Shown here piece after piece: positions 1 to 9,748 of a stretch of DNA of 64,000 bases. Under the pieces are notes generated by a model. It was not told the origin of the DNA. It saw only the letters and a list, made by a program, of their open reading frames with translations, and searched no databases. Each line of letters starts with the position of its first letter. Position 1 is the first letter of the stretch. Source of the DNA: Clostridia bacterium (GTDB taxonomy: Bacteria > Bacillota > Clostridia > Oscillospirales > CAG-272). Both the position numbers and the translations under genes were made by a program. The stretch is taken from the NCBI GenBank assembly GCA_017461365.1, contig JAFTYG010000003.1, positions 62,001 through 126,000 on the forward strand. Reading direction: 5' to 3'.

Positions 1-26
1 TAGCGTTAGATGAAAGATAAAATATT

Positions 27-2342
27 ATGGTAATGTGTTCTAAATGTCACAAGCGCGTAGCAGTCGTGTTTGTAAATAAGATGGAAAACGGAAATAAGAT
101 CTCCGAGGGACTTTGCCTGAAATGCGCAAGAGAGCTCGGAATTCCCGTTGATAATATGCTGGGAAATATGATGAATCAAATGGGCATATCACCCGAGCAA
201 CTTGAAAATATGGAAGATGATATGAATAATTATATCAGAGAAGCGCAAAATCTTCCTACTGATAATGATGATCTTGAGGAAGGTGGAGCTCCTGCTATAG
301 ATATGCCTCAACTCTTCGGAGATGCAGGATTTCCAGTACCTCAAAATCCTCAAAAGAATTCTTCAAACGCTAAAAAGGCAGAAAAGAACGAAAACGGAAA
401 GAAAAAATACAAATTTCTTGATACCTACTGCCGCAATCTCACACGACGCGCTGAAAACGGTAAGCTTGACAGAATAATTGGTAGAGATAAGGAGCTTGAC
501 AGAGTTATTCAGATACTTTGCCGCCGTCAAAAAAACAATCCATGTCTTATCGGTGAACCCGGAGTAGGTAAGACAGCTATTGCTGAAGCCTTGGCGCAGA
601 AGATAGCCGACAATGACGTGCCCTATAAGCTGAAAGGCAAACAGATATATCTTGTCGATCTGACGGCGATCGTAGCTGGAACGCAGTTCAGAGGTCAGTT
701 TGAGTCGAGGATACTCGGACTTCTTAATGAGGTTAAGGAAGCAGGGAACGTTATACTGGTCATAGATGAGGTTCACAACATCGTGGGTGCGGGAGATGCA
801 GAGGGCAGTGTAAACGCCGCAAATATTTTAAAGCCCGCGCTTTCAAGAGGTGAGGTGCGCATCATTGGAGCGACTACACTGAATGAATACAGAAAATATA
901 TTGAAAAGGACTCGGCGCTTGAGCGACGCTTTCAGCCCGTGACTGTCAACGAACCCTCAATTGACGAAACGGTGGAAATGCTTGAAGGTATAAAGCATTA
1001 CTATGAGGAATTTCACTCTATAAAAATTCCCGATGACGTTGTACGCAGAGCGGTCGTTTTATCCGAAAGGTATATAACCGACAGATATTTGCCCGATAAG
1101 GCAATAGACCTTATTGATGAGGCGGCATCAAGACTTTCTCTCAACAGCTCTGAGCTCAACGAAACACTTGAGATCAGAGAAACACTTCTCACATTGCGTG
1201 AACAAAGAGAAGCACTTGAATCGACAGCACCGACTGATGATAAACAGGCGCAAAAATGTTATGAAGAGATAGCGGGAATAAAGGCTAAAGAAATAAAGCT
1301 CTCCGAAAGATTACGAGAGATCGAGCCATCCTGCAATAATATTTATCTTACCACATCCGATATTGCGTCGGTTATCGAGATATGGACGGGAGTACCTGCT
1401 ACGGATATTGATGAAAACGAATTCGAACAGATCGACAAGCTTGAGGCGCGTCTTAAAGAACGCATAATCGGTCAGAATGAAGCAGTCGTTGCCGTAGCTA
1501 AGGCTATAAAGAGAAACCGCGCGGGAATATCTTATAAGAGAAAACCTGTGTCATTTATATTTGCAGGTCCTACGGGTGTAGGTAAAACAGAACTTGTAAA
1601 GACGCTTGCCGCCGATCTCTTCCATTCTCCCGAAACGCTTATCAGACTTGATATGTCCGAATTTATGGAAAAGCACTCGGTTTCAAGAATAATCGGAGCA
1701 CCTCCCGGATATGTGGGATATGATGAGGCGGGACAGCTTACCGAAAAAATACGCCGTCGCCCCTACTCGGTCGTTCTTTTCGATGAGATTGAGAAAGCTC
1801 ATCCTGACGTTCTGAATATTCTTTTACAGATACTTGACGACGGAAGAATAACGGATGCTCACGGAAAGACGGTAAACTTTGAAAATACCGTTCTGGTCAT
1901 GACGACAAACGCAGGCTCAGACCGTTCATCGGCAACGGTAGGATTTTCAATACAAGAAGGAAGCATTGACAATGATAACACGATGAAGGCTCTGTCGAAA
2001 TTTCTTCGTCCCGAATTTATAAACCGTGTTGATGAGATCATAACGTTCAACTCTCTGACAGAGTCCGATTTTTCCCATATTGCAAAGATCATGCTCAACG
2101 AGCTCAAGGTGGCTCTCGGAGAGAAGAATATTCTATTCACTTATTCTCAACCTGCTGTCGATTTTATCGCCAAAAGCTCTTATTCCAAGAAATTCGGAGC
2201 AAGAAATATGCGCAGATTTATACGCAGTAACGTAGAGGATCTTATTGCCGAAAAGATCGTTTCGGATTATAACAGAACTATCGCGGGAATTGCGTTGAAA
2301 TACTCCAAAAAGGAAGATAAATTAGTTATTGAGTGTATCTGA
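27..2342 (+). CDS. clpE: ClpE-like ATP-dependent Clp protease ATP-binding subunit
   Basis: Hsp100-family unfoldase of 771 residues that should feed substrates to ClpP in the cytoplasm. It opens with a C4-x2-C7 ... C30-x2-C33 zinc finger instead of the usual double Clp-N repeat, which is the ClpE arrangement. Two AAA+ modules follow: Walker A GEPGVGKT near residue 176 with DEVH near 247, and GPTGVGKT near 514 with [10 protein letters not shown] charged helical insert around 390-445 fits the middle domain. VGFS near 638 matches the ClpP-docking loop, so it is a protease partner rather than a ClpB disaggregase. An in-frame TAA at 18 bounds the start; ATG at 33 is an alternative. No strong Shine-Dalgarno is visible. 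The membrane gene downstream follows after 2 bases. Confidence 0.88.
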   Translation: MVMCSKCHKRVAVVFVNKMENGNKISEGLCLKCARELGIPVDNMLGNMMNQMGISPEQLENMEDDMNNYIREAQNLPTDNDDLEEGGAPAIDMPQLFGDAGFPVPQNPQKNSSNAKKAEKNENGKKKYKFLDTYCRNLTRRAENGKLDRIIGRDKELDRVIQILCRRQKNNPCLIGEPGVGKTAIAEALAQKIADNDVPYKLKGKQIYLVDLTAIVAGTQFRGQFESRILGLLNEVKEAGNVILVIDEVHNIVGAGDAEGSVNAANILKPALSRGEVRIIGATTLNEYRKYIEKDSALERRFQPVTVNEPSIDETVEMLEGIKHYYEEFHSIKIPDDVVRRAVVLSERYITDRYLPDKAIDLIDEAASRLSLNSSELNETLEIRETLLTLREQREALESTAPTDDKQAQKCYEEIAGIKAKEIKLSERLREIEPSCNNIYLTTSDIASVIEIWTGVPATDIDENEFEQIDKLEARLKERIIGQNEAVVAVAKAIKRNRAGISYKRKPVSFIFAGPTGVGKTELVKTLAADLFHSPETLIRLDMSEFMEKHSVSRIIGAPPGYVGYDEAGQLTEKIRRRPYSVVLFDEIEKAHPDVLNILLQILDDGRITDAHGKTVNFENTVLVMTTNAGSDRSSATVGFSIQEGSIDNDNTMKALSKFLRPEFINRVDEIITFNSLTESDFSHIAKIMLNELKVALGEKNILFTYSQPAVDFIAKSSYSKKFGARNMRRFIRSNVEDLIAEKIVSDYNRTIAGIALKYSKKEDKLVIECI

Positions 2343-2344
2343 AA

Positions 2345-5056
2345 ATGAACGAAAAATGGTTTAGACTCAGCATTGCTGACATCGAGAAAAAACTGAAAAC
2401 CAATGCCGCCTCGGGACTTTCCCGAAAGGCGGCTCGTTCTCGTGGAAACAGAGGTGCTGGGCATTTGTTTTATCTCCCCCGTAGGTCTGGCTGGCGATTG
2501 CTATTGGATATACTGTCCGATTTTTCGCTCGTAATTTTGTTGCTCGGAGCTGTTTTTTCACTGTTTTTTGAGATAGAAGAATATCTCAGGGGCATTACTG
2601 TATTATGTATCGCAGTTTGCGCCCTGATATTTTGCGGAATAGTGTACTATCGCTCTCAGCGTACAATGGAATCTCTTACGTCCTTTTCTTATCCTTTTGC
2701 TAAGGTCGTGCGGGGCGGAAAATTGTTTGCCGTCGATTACCGTTCGGTGGTGATCGGAGATATTATTCTCTTGGAAAAAGGAGACATTGTTTGCGTTGAC
2801 GCAAGACTTGTAACATCCGACGGACTTAAAGTAAAAATGCGTACGTCCGCCAATGAATATGTCATGCTTGAAAAAAACGCCGGTACGCCTATCGATCCGA
2901 AAGAGCAACGGGCAAGAGAAATGACGAATATGATACATGGCGGTTCTATCGTAACTGCGGGAAGCGCAAGAGCGATCGTCACGGCAGTGGGAAAATATAC
3001 ATACCTTGGGGCCATGACAGGCGGAATACCGTTGCCTGTGTCAAATGCTCAGCCTAAATTGTTAACGAAGCTGCGCAAGCATTGCTCAAAAATAAATATG
3101 ATCTCTCTTATAGCAATACTTCCGTTTACGCTTATAAGCCTTTTGTTGGGAAATATGCTTTCCGAGCGTCAATCTCTTCTTTCGGTTGCATTTTTGACAG
3201 GCTTGGCTCTCGCCGCCACCACTATGTCTCAATCAATGTGTGTGTTACTTAAAATGTACTATACACATAAGATACGAAGGCTTGTCGTAGGCGAACATCC
3301 TACGGTAGTAAAATCGGTAGAAGCGTTTGATAAGCTATCATCCGCAGACTACATATTTATGCTTGACGGATGCGCTGTAACCGACGGTGTATTGCATTTT
3401 AACTCTGCCGTTTGTTCCGAAGGCGAGATACGGCAATATAATGCATTGAACAAGACCGCAAAAATATTTTCAGAATACGTATCACTCTACCTTACTGCCG
3501 CTACACAAATGCCAACCACGGGCGTCAGTGGAGCAGGGGAGTGTATCCTCGGGATACGAAGCTTTACGGATAAATGCAACGTCGATAACGAAGCGTTAAA
3601 AATAAGATGCTCATTAAAGTCTTATATGGTTGGAAATATGCTTGATACTCCCGAACGCTTGCTCTTTGCAGATATGGGAGGGACATACTGCCTGAGTGTT
3701 TGGAGATCTCCTTATGCGATACAAGACTGCAAAAATATACTTCTCAGCGGAAATATGCAGCCCTTGAGCGCAGAGGGAATAAAAAGCTTTCAGCAAATGT
3801 GGAGAAAACGAGAGGCATCGGGGGAGACTCCAATACTCTTCACACTTTCTACCGCTCAAAGCAATTATAATGATACCTGCATTTTGGGTATAGTTGTTTT
3901 GAAGGAAGGTGTAGATCCCGATTTAAAAAACAATCTTCTTTCACTTGAGCGTCTCGGCTGTAAGGTGATCTCCTTTGTAAAACGCGGAAATGCGCCTAAA
4001 ATTCCGTCGGATATAACGAGTAGAGGATGCGTTGTAAAAGCGGCTTTTGAAAGAAATAAGCTTCCGATAACTTATAACTTTGGAAGTATCAGCGCTTATT
4101 CCGATCTTTCGGATAAGGATATACTTGAGCTTATTACTTGCGCGCACTCGCAAAACAAAAAGGTATTGGTTATAGGTTTTACGGAAAACGCTGCAAAAAT
4201 TGCAAGTAAGGCAGACGGCTTTATAACCTGCTCTGATATAAATCCTAAAACATTCGGATACTTGAATGAAGAGCTCCAAACGTCGGAAATTGCGGGAGAA
4301 TGCGGAAGCACAAGTTGTATCCAGACCGTCAAGGAGAAGGCCGATTGTCTGATAACACGCTCCAAAAACGGGCGTGGAGGCCTTTTATCTCTTATTTCGG
4401 CACTGACAGATATTCGTACGGTTTACCGTAATATTTCGGATTATTTGCGTTACGTTATATCCACACAGATCATTAGATTGACCGTTGTAGGAATACCCAT
4501 GTTTTTTGGAGATGCGATACTCGACGCGCGCCATGTAATGCTTTGCGCTTTTGTTCTCGATATGTTTGTCTTTTTTGCCTTAATGTTAAGAAAGAATGTT
4601 TATGCTAATAGACGAATGAAAAATTACTGTAGCGCAAAGGGATTGAAGGATTATTTTGTCGGTGACAATGCCATTACACTTTCAAGCCTGATTGCTTCAT
4701 TGACAGCGATACTTCTTCCGAGTTTATCCGATATTATATTTGGAGGATACGATTATAAATTAGAGGTACTTTTCACATCTCTTTTGCTTTTGCATATAGT
4801 TTCCTTTATATTGGTATATTACGGCAATAACCTTAAAGAGCTTCTGAACGTTTATAAAAACCAATTACTTCTTATTGAAATTGCCGTAACGCTTGTAGTT
4901 TGGATACTTTGCTTTACAGTAGCGCCCTTTGGAATGTTGTTTGGCGTTGAGGGATGGATGTCGGCGTTGTATTTTGCCGTATCGTTGGTTTCACCTGTGG
5001 TATTTACGGTTATATTCATATTCATTAACCGCAAAAAACAAATGAAAAAGTTTTGA
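2345..5056 (+). CDS. Degenerate P-type ATPase-like membrane protein (probable pseudoenzyme)
   Basis: About 903 residues with P2-type ATPase layout: helices M1-M2 near residues 45-100, an actuator-like domain, M3-M4 near 245-305, a large cytoplasmic region, and about six C-terminal helices. The fold is recognisable but the chemistry is not. The DKTGTLT phosphorylation loop reads LDGCAVTDG (Asp341 kept, Lys and Thr lost). The PEGLP segment of M4 reads TTMSQSM. The actuator TGES is absent. The hinge GDGxND aligns with GSTSCI, losing both aspartates. No KGAPE or DPPR motif is seen. I infer it does not pump ions by the normal cycle and may be a regulatory or structural paralogue. The reading frame is intact over 2.7 kb, so it is not a fresh pseudogene. 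ATG 2345 is preferred; an in-frame GTG at 2333 overlaps the clpE stop. Confidence 0.75.
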   Translation: MNEKWFRLSIADIEKKLKTNAASGLSRKAARSRGNRGAGHLFYLPRRSGWRLLLDILSDFSLVILLLGAVFSLFFEIEEYLRGITVLCIAVCALIFCGIVYYRSQRTMESLTSFSYPFAKVVRGGKLFAVDYRSVVIGDIILLEKGDIVCVDARLVTSDGLKVKMRTSANEYVMLEKNAGTPIDPKEQRAREMTNMIHGGSIVTAGSARAIVTAVGKYTYLGAMTGGIPLPVSNAQPKLLTKLRKHCSKINMISLIAILPFTLISLLLGNMLSERQSLLSVAFLTGLALAATTMSQSMCVLLKMYYTHKIRRLVVGEHPTVVKSVEAFDKLSSADYIFMLDGCAVTDGVLHFNSAVCSEGEIRQYNALNKTAKIFSEYVSLYLTAATQMPTTGVSGAGECILGIRSFTDKCNVDNEALKIRCSLKSYMVGNMLDTPERLLFADMGGTYCLSVWRSPYAIQDCKNILLSGNMQPLSAEGIKSFQQMWRKREASGETPILFTLSTAQSNYNDTCILGIVVLKEGVDPDLKNNLLSLERLGCKVISFVKRGNAPKIPSDITSRGCVVKAAFERNKLPITYNFGSISAYSDLSDKDILELITCAHSQNKKVLVIGFTENAAKIASKADGFITCSDINPKTFGYLNEELQTSEIAGECGSTSCIQTVKEKADCLITRSKNGRGGLLSLISALTDIRTVYRNISDYLRYVISTQIIRLTVVGIPMFFGDAILDARHVMLCAFVLDMFVFFALMLRKNVYANRRMKNYCSAKGLKDYFVGDNAITLSSLIASLTAILLPSLSDIIFGGYDYKLEVLFTSLLLLHIVSFILVYYGNNLKELLNVYKNQLLLIEIAVTLVVWILCFTVAPFGMLFGVEGWMSALYFAVSLVSPVVFTVIFIFINRKKQMKKF

Positions 5057-5068
5057 ATATAGACAAAG

Positions 5069-5115
5069 CTCCCTTGCATAGATTTTATTAGCTATACTAT
5101 GTAAGGGAGTTTTTT
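5069..5115 (+). terminator. Rho-independent terminator overlapping the next gene's ribosome binding site
   Basis: CTCCCTTGCATAG (5069-5081) pairs with CTATGTAAGGGAG (5097-5109) across a 15-base loop, with one G-U pair, followed by six T. The AAGGGAG in the 3' arm is also the only Shine-Dalgarno for the ATG at 5116, so termination and translation initiation are mutually exclusive in the folded state. Confidence 0.8.
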
Positions 5116-5403
5116 ATGGAACGCTTCAGCACTTGTGAATTGAGAGAGAAAGAAGTTATAAATCTGTGTGACGGTACTCGACTGGGATGTCCGTGTGACT
5201 TTGAATTCAACGTGTATGAGGGAGTTATAACCGCTATCATAATTCCGCGTCCAAGCGGCTTTTTGGGGCTCAGCAGAGCAAATGATCTTGTTATTCCGTG
5301 GGAAAGAATAGAATGTATAGGTACAGATGCAATACTTGTAAGAATGCCGTCGGATGAGCGAAATGTTCCGTATAAAGATAGAAATGCGAGCAAACAATTG
5401 TAA
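5116..5403 (+). CDS. ymxH: YlmC/YmxH-family PRC-barrel sporulation protein
   Basis: Small 95-residue protein of the YlmC/YmxH family, a single PRC-barrel-like domain found almost only in spore-forming Firmicutes. The pattern with an N-terminal LREKEVINL segment, a GxRLG turn and a VIPWERIECIGTDAILV C-terminal strand is typical of the family. Its molecular function is not known; the family name comes from sporulation-associated expression. The start is fixed by AAGGGAG at 5103-5109, which lies inside a terminator hairpin. No clear sigma-A promoter lies between the hairpin and the ATG, so expression depends on read-through, refolding or a sporulation sigma factor promoter that I cannot identify. 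Confidence 0.82.
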   Translation: MERFSTCELREKEVINLCDGTRLGCPCDFEFNVYEGVITAIIIPRPSGFLGLSRANDLVIPWERIECIGTDAILVRMPSDERNVPYKDRNASKQL

Positions 5404-5430
5404 ATAATTTGTAAATATATCATTTAGCTC

Positions 5431-5459
5431 TTGAAGTATTTATAATTCTATGGTATAAT
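5431..5459 (+). promoter_or_regulatory. Sigma-A promoter of rpsB-tsf
   Basis: TTGAAG at 5431-5436, a 17-base spacer and TATAAT at 5454-5459 with TGG just before the -10 box. Transcription should start near 5466, giving a leader of about 140 bases. Confidence 0.8.
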
Positions 5460-5466
5460 CTCTCTT

Positions 5467-5609
5467 GTTGCGCGAAATGATTGTCCGCGCAATAATAAAA
5501 TACACACACATTCGCAGGAGGCGGTGCGGTTGTTGTTGCGCAATGTTGTGGCGCGGCAATAAAGCCGCTATGTTAATGTGGTGGAAAAAAACCGAAGGAG
5601 GACATTAAA
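5467..5609 (+). promoter_or_regulatory. Structured rpsB 5' leader, possible ribosomal-protein autoregulatory element
   Basis: The 143-base leader contains a perfect 7-bp hairpin, TTGCGCG (5468-5474) with CGCGCAA (5486-5492), and a second hairpin, GCGGC (5553-5557) with GCCGC (5564-5568), followed by the ribosome binding site GGAGG before the ATG at 5610. Autoregulatory leaders bound by S2 are known in other bacteria; assignment here is inference from position and structure, as no T-run suggests transcription attenuation. Confidence 0.4.
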
Positions 5610-6359
5610 ATGTCTATTATTTCAATCAAACAGCTTCTCGAAGCAGGTGTTCATTTCGGACATCACACCAGAAGATGGAACCCTAAGATGCAGGAGTACA
5701 TCTTCACAGAAAGAAACGGTATCTACATCATCGATCTTCAGAAAACAGTTAAGAAGTTTGATGAAGCTTACGCGTTCGTACGCGATGTAGCAGCCGAAGG
5801 CGGAAACATCCTTTTCGTTGGAACAAAGAAGCAGGCAGCTGAGGCTATCAAGGAAGAAGCTACACGTTGCGGAATGTACTACGTAAACGTTCGCTGGCCC
5901 GGCGGAATGATGACAAACTTCAAGACCATCAAGCGTTCTATCGCACGTCTCAACAGCCTTGAAAAGATGCAGGAGGACGGAACGTTCGATCTTCTTCCTA
6001 AGAAGGAAGTTGCTGCTAAACAGAAGGAGATCTTCGACCTCGAAAAGAACTACGGTGGTATCAAGAATATGGAAGAGCTTCCCGCAGCTATCTTCATAGT
6101 TGATCCTAAGAAGGAAAGAAACGCCGTTCTCGAGGCAAAGAAACTCGGAATTCCCGTTGTTGCTATCGTTGACACTAACTGTGATCCTGACGATGCTGAT
6201 TACATCATCCCCGGTAACGATGACGCTATCCGCGCTATCAAGCTTATCTCTGCTTCTCTTGCTGATGCCGTTATCGAAGGCAAGCAGGGTGAGCAGCTCG
6301 TAGAGGATGTTGCTGAAGAAACAACCGAAGAGGTTGCTACTGACGCAGACGCTGAGTAA
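5610..6359 (+). CDS. rpsB: 30S ribosomal protein S2
   Basis: Ribosomal protein S2, 249 residues, needed for binding of S1-like factors and mRNA at the 30S platform. The N-terminus ([19 protein letters not shown]), the FVGTKKQA segment and the WPGGMMTNF and DTNCDPD motifs are diagnostic. The C-terminus is an acidic tail rich in Glu and Asp, common in Firmicutes S2. An excellent GAAGGAGG lies 9 bases before the ATG. It is the first gene of the rpsB-tsf operon, the arrangement found across bacteria. Confidence 0.98.
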   Translation: MSIISIKQLLEAGVHFGHHTRRWNPKMQEYIFTERNGIYIIDLQKTVKKFDEAYAFVRDVAAEGGNILFVGTKKQAAEAIKEEATRCGMYYVNVRWPGGMMTNFKTIKRSIARLNSLEKMQEDGTFDLLPKKEVAAKQKEIFDLEKNYGGIKNMEELPAAIFIVDPKKERNAVLEAKKLGIPVVAIVDTNCDPDDADYIIPGNDDAIRAIKLISASLADAVIEGKQGEQLVEDVAEETTEEVATDADAE

Positions 6360-6395
6360 TTTTCTTACTATAAATATCTTGAAAGGAATACTAAA

Positions 6396-7325
6396 ATGGC
6401 AAATATAACTGCAAAAGACGTTGCGGCTCTCCGCGCTAAGACCGGTATCGGTATGATGGAGTGCAAGAAGGCACTCGTTGAGGCTAACGGCGACGTTGAA
6501 GAAGCAATAAAGATACTCCGCAAGAGAGGCGAGCTCAAGGCTGAGGCTAAGGCTGCTTCCAGAATTGCTGCTGACGGTATCGTTGATATTATGAGCGAGA
6601 ACGGCGTAACAGCTATGATCGAGGTCAACTCTGAAACTGACTTCGTCGCAAAGAACGCATCTTTCCAGGAATTTGTAAAGAACCTCCTCAAGACCATTAT
6701 CGCTAACAAGCCCGCTGATGTAGACGCTCTTATGGCATCCACATATATTGACGGTTCTGCGACAGTTGATGCTAAGCTCAAGGAAATGATCTTCGTTATC
6801 GGAGAAAAGCTCAGCATTCGCCGTTTCGTAGTCGTTGACGGACTTACAAGCACTTACATTCACGGTGCAGGTACTATCGGCGTCATCGTAACATTTGACG
6901 CAGATGAGGCTGTTGCCGCAAAGGATGAGTTTGCAGCATTCGCGAAGAACATCGCTCTTCAGGTTGGTGCATATCCTACACCTTATCTCAACAGAGAGTC
7001 TGTTCCTGCTTCCGTTATTGAGGAAGAGAAGGCAATTCTTATGGCTCAGATCGCTAACGATCCCGCAAATGCTAAGAAGCCTCCTCAAATCATCGAGAAG
7101 ATGGTTACGGGTAGAATCAGCAAGTTCTACGACAACAATTGCTTGCTCGATATGGGATATGTTAAGGATGACGACATGAAGGTTGGTCAGTATGTAAACG
7201 CTACTGCTAAGGAGCTCGGCGGAAACATCACAGTTACAGGCTTCTACCGCTTTGAAAAGGGCGAAGGCATCCAGAAGAGAGAAGAAAACTTTGCAGAAGA
7301 AATTGCAAAGCTCACAAATAAGTAA
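6396..7325 (+). CDS. tsf: Translation elongation factor Ts
   Basis: EF-Ts, 309 residues, the guanine nucleotide exchange factor for EF-Tu. The N-terminal UBA-like domain with LRAKTGIGMMECKKAL is the family signature, followed by NSETDFVAKN, which makes the EF-Tu contacts (TDFV), and the two alpha/beta core subdomains. AAGGAA precedes the ATG. It lies 36 bases after rpsB and is followed by a strong terminator, so rpsB-tsf form a two-gene unit. Confidence 0.98.
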   Translation: MANITAKDVAALRAKTGIGMMECKKALVEANGDVEEAIKILRKRGELKAEAKAASRIAADGIVDIMSENGVTAMIEVNSETDFVAKNASFQEFVKNLLKTIIANKPADVDALMASTYIDGSATVDAKLKEMIFVIGEKLSIRRFVVVDGLTSTYIHGAGTIGVIVTFDADEAVAAKDEFAAFAKNIALQVGAYPTPYLNRESVPASVIEEEKAILMAQIANDPANAKKPPQIIEKMVTGRISKFYDNNCLLDMGYVKDDDMKVGQYVNATAKELGGNITVTGFYRFEKGEGIQKREENFAEEIAKLTNK

Positions 7326-7366
7326 TTTAATTATTTATTTTGAGAGTGATTTTATAAAAATAATGG

Positions 7367-7405
7367 ATTGCACCTCAAAATTATTTGAGGTGCAATTTGC
7401 TTTTT
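7367..7405 (+). terminator. Terminator of rpsB-tsf
   Basis: A perfect 13-bp stem, ATTGCACCTCAAA (7367-7379) with TTTGAGGTGCAAT (7384-7396), a 4-base loop, then TTGCTTTTT. The next gene's ribosome binding site begins only about 7 bases later, leaving no room for a promoter between them. Confidence 0.9.
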
Positions 7406-7422
7406 AATTTCAAGGAGTTTCC

Positions 7423-8277
7423 ATGTATAAAATTGTTAAAAAGGAAATTTTAAATCCTACTGTTACAAAAATGGAGATAGAAGCTCCGTTTGTTGCAGCA
7501 AAGGCTGAGCCCGGACAGTTCATAATACTTCGTGTAAATGATGACGGGGAACGTATTCCTCTTACAGTTGCGGGATATGACAGAAAAAAGGGAACTGTTA
7601 CGATAATATTCCAAATCGTCGGAGCCACAACCGCCCTTCTCAATAACAAAGATGAAGGCGATTTTATATCTGATTTTGTAGGTCCTCTCGGCAATAAAAC
7701 GCGTCTTGACGGACTAAAGAAAGTTTGTATCGTTGGCGGTGGCGTTGGTTGCGCAATTGCTCTTCCTATCGCGCAAAAATTAAAGGAAATGGGATGTGAC
7801 GTCACTTCCGTTATAGGTTTCAGAACAAAGGATCTTTTAATACTCGAAGATGAATTCAAGGCAGCATCGAGTAGACTGATCGTAATGACCGATGACGGTT
7901 CATACGGCAGACAAGGAAATGTATGCGTTCCCTTAAATGAAATGTTTGATGGTGGAGAGCGCTTTGATGAAGTTATAACGATCGGTCCTCTTATAATGAT
8001 GAAGTTTGTCGTTAAGACCGTAGAACCCACAGGTATCCCATGTACTGTATCAATGAATCCCATAATGATAGACGGTACGGGTATGTGTGGCGGATGTCGC
8101 CTTACTTTGAACAGAGGCGGACAGAAGATCACGGAATTTGCTTGCGTCAACGGTCCGGACTTTAACGGATATGAGGTGGATTTTGACGAAGCAATGCTGA
8201 GAGGCGGAATGTATAGGGAATTTGAACGTCACGCTTATGAAAGTACCTGCAATCTCTTTAAAAAGGAGGCAAAATAA
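7423..8277 (+). CDS. nfnA: NfnA: FAD/[2Fe-2S] subunit of NADH-dependent ferredoxin:NADP+ oxidoreductase
   Basis: 284 residues of the ferredoxin-NADP reductase/dihydroorotate dehydrogenase electron transfer subunit type. It has an FAD-binding beta barrel (PGQFIILRVND, ERIPLTVAGYD), an NAD-binding lobe with VGGGVGCAIALPIAQ near residues 105-120, and a C-terminal [2Fe-2S] cluster site MCGGCR ... FACVNGPDF. Paired with the next gene it matches NfnAB (SudBA), which couples NADH, ferredoxin and NADP by flavin-based electron bifurcation in anaerobes. The AAGGAG site 6 bases before the ATG sets the start. A related sulfide dehydrogenase role cannot be excluded. No promoter is evident between the preceding terminator and this gene, so partial read-through from tsf is possible. 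Confidence 0.85.
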   Translation: MYKIVKKEILNPTVTKMEIEAPFVAAKAEPGQFIILRVNDDGERIPLTVAGYDRKKGTVTIIFQIVGATTALLNNKDEGDFISDFVGPLGNKTRLDGLKKVCIVGGGVGCAIALPIAQKLKEMGCDVTSVIGFRTKDLLILEDEFKAASSRLIVMTDDGSYGRQGNVCVPLNEMFDGGERFDEVITIGPLIMMKFVVKTVEPTGIPCTVSMNPIMIDGTGMCGGCRLTLNRGGQKITEFACVNGPDFNGYEVDFDEAMLRGGMYREFERHAYESTCNLFKKEAK

Positions 8278-8279
8278 AA

Positions 8280-9692
8280 ATGGCTAATATGAGCGCAAAT
8301 AAAAATCCTATGCCAACGCAAGAGCCTTCTATCAGATGCAAAAATTTTAACGAGGTTGCGCTTGGATATAGCGAAGACAATGCAATTGACGAGGCTATGC
8401 GATGTCTCAACTGTAAGACTATGCCTTGTGTTACGGGATGTCCTGTAAACGTGCATATTCCTCAATTTATTGCAAAAATAAAGGACGGAGATTTTGAAGG
8501 CGCATATCAAATAATCGCTCAAAGCTCAAGTCTGCCTGCAGTCTGCGGACGTGTTTGTCCTCAGGAAACGCAGTGCGAAAGCAAGTGTGTAAGAGGAATA
8601 AAGGGTGAGCCCGTGGGTATCGGTAGGCTCGAGCGCTTTGTTGCTGATTGGCACAATGCTCATTCTGATACGCCTCCCGTAGTTGAAAGCTCGAACGGTC
8701 ATAAAGTAGCTGTGGTAGGTGCAGGTCCAAGCGGTCTTACCTGCGCAGGCGATCTGGCAAAAAAGGGATATAAAGTCACCGTATTCGAAGCTCTTCACGC
8801 CGCAGGCGGTGTACTTGTTTACGGTATTCCAGAATTCCGACTTCCCAAGGCGATCGTTCAAAAAGAGGTCGACAATCTCAAAAATATGGGTGTCGATATT
8901 GAGACGAATGTGGTTATCGGAAAAACACTGACGGTGGACGAGCTTTTTGATAATGGCTATGAGGCGGTATTTATAGGCTCGGGCGCAGGACTTCCAAGCT
9001 TTATGGGAATACCTGGTGAGTCACTTAACGGCGTTTATTCCGCAAATGAATTTTTAACTCGTTCAAACCTAATGAAAGCATATAAGGATGAGCCAATAAC
9101 ACCTATCATGAAAGGCGGTAAGGTTGCCGTGGTAGGCGGTGGAAACGTGGCTATGGATGCTGCGAGAACCGCTTTGAGGCTTGGTGCGGAAAAGGTGTAC
9201 ATAGTTTACCGTCGTTCCATGGAAGAGCTTCCCGCGCGTAAAGAAGAGGTTGAGCACGCTATTGAAGAGGGAATTGAGTTTATGCTTCTCAATAATCCCG
9301 TTGAGATACTTGGACATCATTCCGAAGATAGATACGATTCCAAAAACGGTTTTGTATGCGGCATGAAGTGTATCAAAATGGAGCTTGGCGAGCCTGACGA
9401 GCGCGGCAGACGACGTCCTATTCCTGTTGAGGGCAGTGAATTTGTTCTTGACGTTGATACAGTTGTTATGTCTATCGGAACTACACCTAATCCTCTTATT
9501 AAGATGACCACAGAGGGACTTGAGGTCAATAGAAGAGGCGGTATAGTTGTTGAAGAAAATACAGGCGCTACAACGCGTGACGGAGTGTTTGCGGGCGGTG
9601 ATGCTGTCACGGGAGCTGCTACGGTAATTTCCGCAATGGGTGCGGGAAAGGTAGCCGCTAAGGCAATAGACGAGTATATACAGGCAAAATAA
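8280..9692 (+). CDS. nfnB: NfnB: NADPH-dependent glutamate synthase small-subunit-like flavoprotein
   Basis: 470 residues of the GltD/NfnB family. The N-terminal cysteine cluster (MRCLNCKTMPCVTGCPV, then CGRVCPQETQCESKCVRG) should hold two [4Fe-4S] clusters. It is followed by an FAD Rossmann site VAVVGAGPSGLTCAGDL near residue 142 and an NADPH site VAVVGGGNVAMDAARTAL near 283. No glutamate synthase large subunit lies nearby, and the partner is NfnA two bases upstream, so the bifurcating transhydrogenase NfnAB is favoured over glutamate synthase. AAAGGAGG precedes the ATG inside the end of nfnA. This enzyme would supply NADPH for the amino acid pathways encoded in the rest of the window. Confidence 0.87.
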   Translation: MANMSANKNPMPTQEPSIRCKNFNEVALGYSEDNAIDEAMRCLNCKTMPCVTGCPVNVHIPQFIAKIKDGDFEGAYQIIAQSSSLPAVCGRVCPQETQCESKCVRGIKGEPVGIGRLERFVADWHNAHSDTPPVVESSNGHKVAVVGAGPSGLTCAGDLAKKGYKVTVFEALHAAGGVLVYGIPEFRLPKAIVQKEVDNLKNMGVDIETNVVIGKTLTVDELFDNGYEAVFIGSGAGLPSFMGIPGESLNGVYSANEFLTRSNLMKAYKDEPITPIMKGGKVAVVGGGNVAMDAARTALRLGAEKVYIVYRRSMEELPARKEEVEHAIEEGIEFMLLNNPVEILGHHSEDRYDSKNGFVCGMKCIKMELGEPDERGRRRPIPVEGSEFVLDVDTVVMSIGTTPNPLIKMTTEGLEVNRRGGIVVEENTGATTRDGVFAGGDAVTGAATVISAMGAGKVAAKAIDEYIQAK

Positions 9693-9748
9693 GACGGAAA
9701 AGGCTTATAGAAAACAAATATTATGTATCGATCACCGATTACGTTGAG

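Noticed and set aside
5622..7088. A 488-codon open frame on the minus strand opposite rpsB and tsf
   Set aside because: It mirrors two highly biased ribosomal genes, is rich in Cys, Ser and Leu as expected for an antisense shadow, and has no ribosome binding site.
8280..9692. Glutamate synthase small subunit (GltD)
   Set aside because: No large subunit nearby and the partner is an NfnA-type FAD/[2Fe-2S] protein, so NfnB is the better call.
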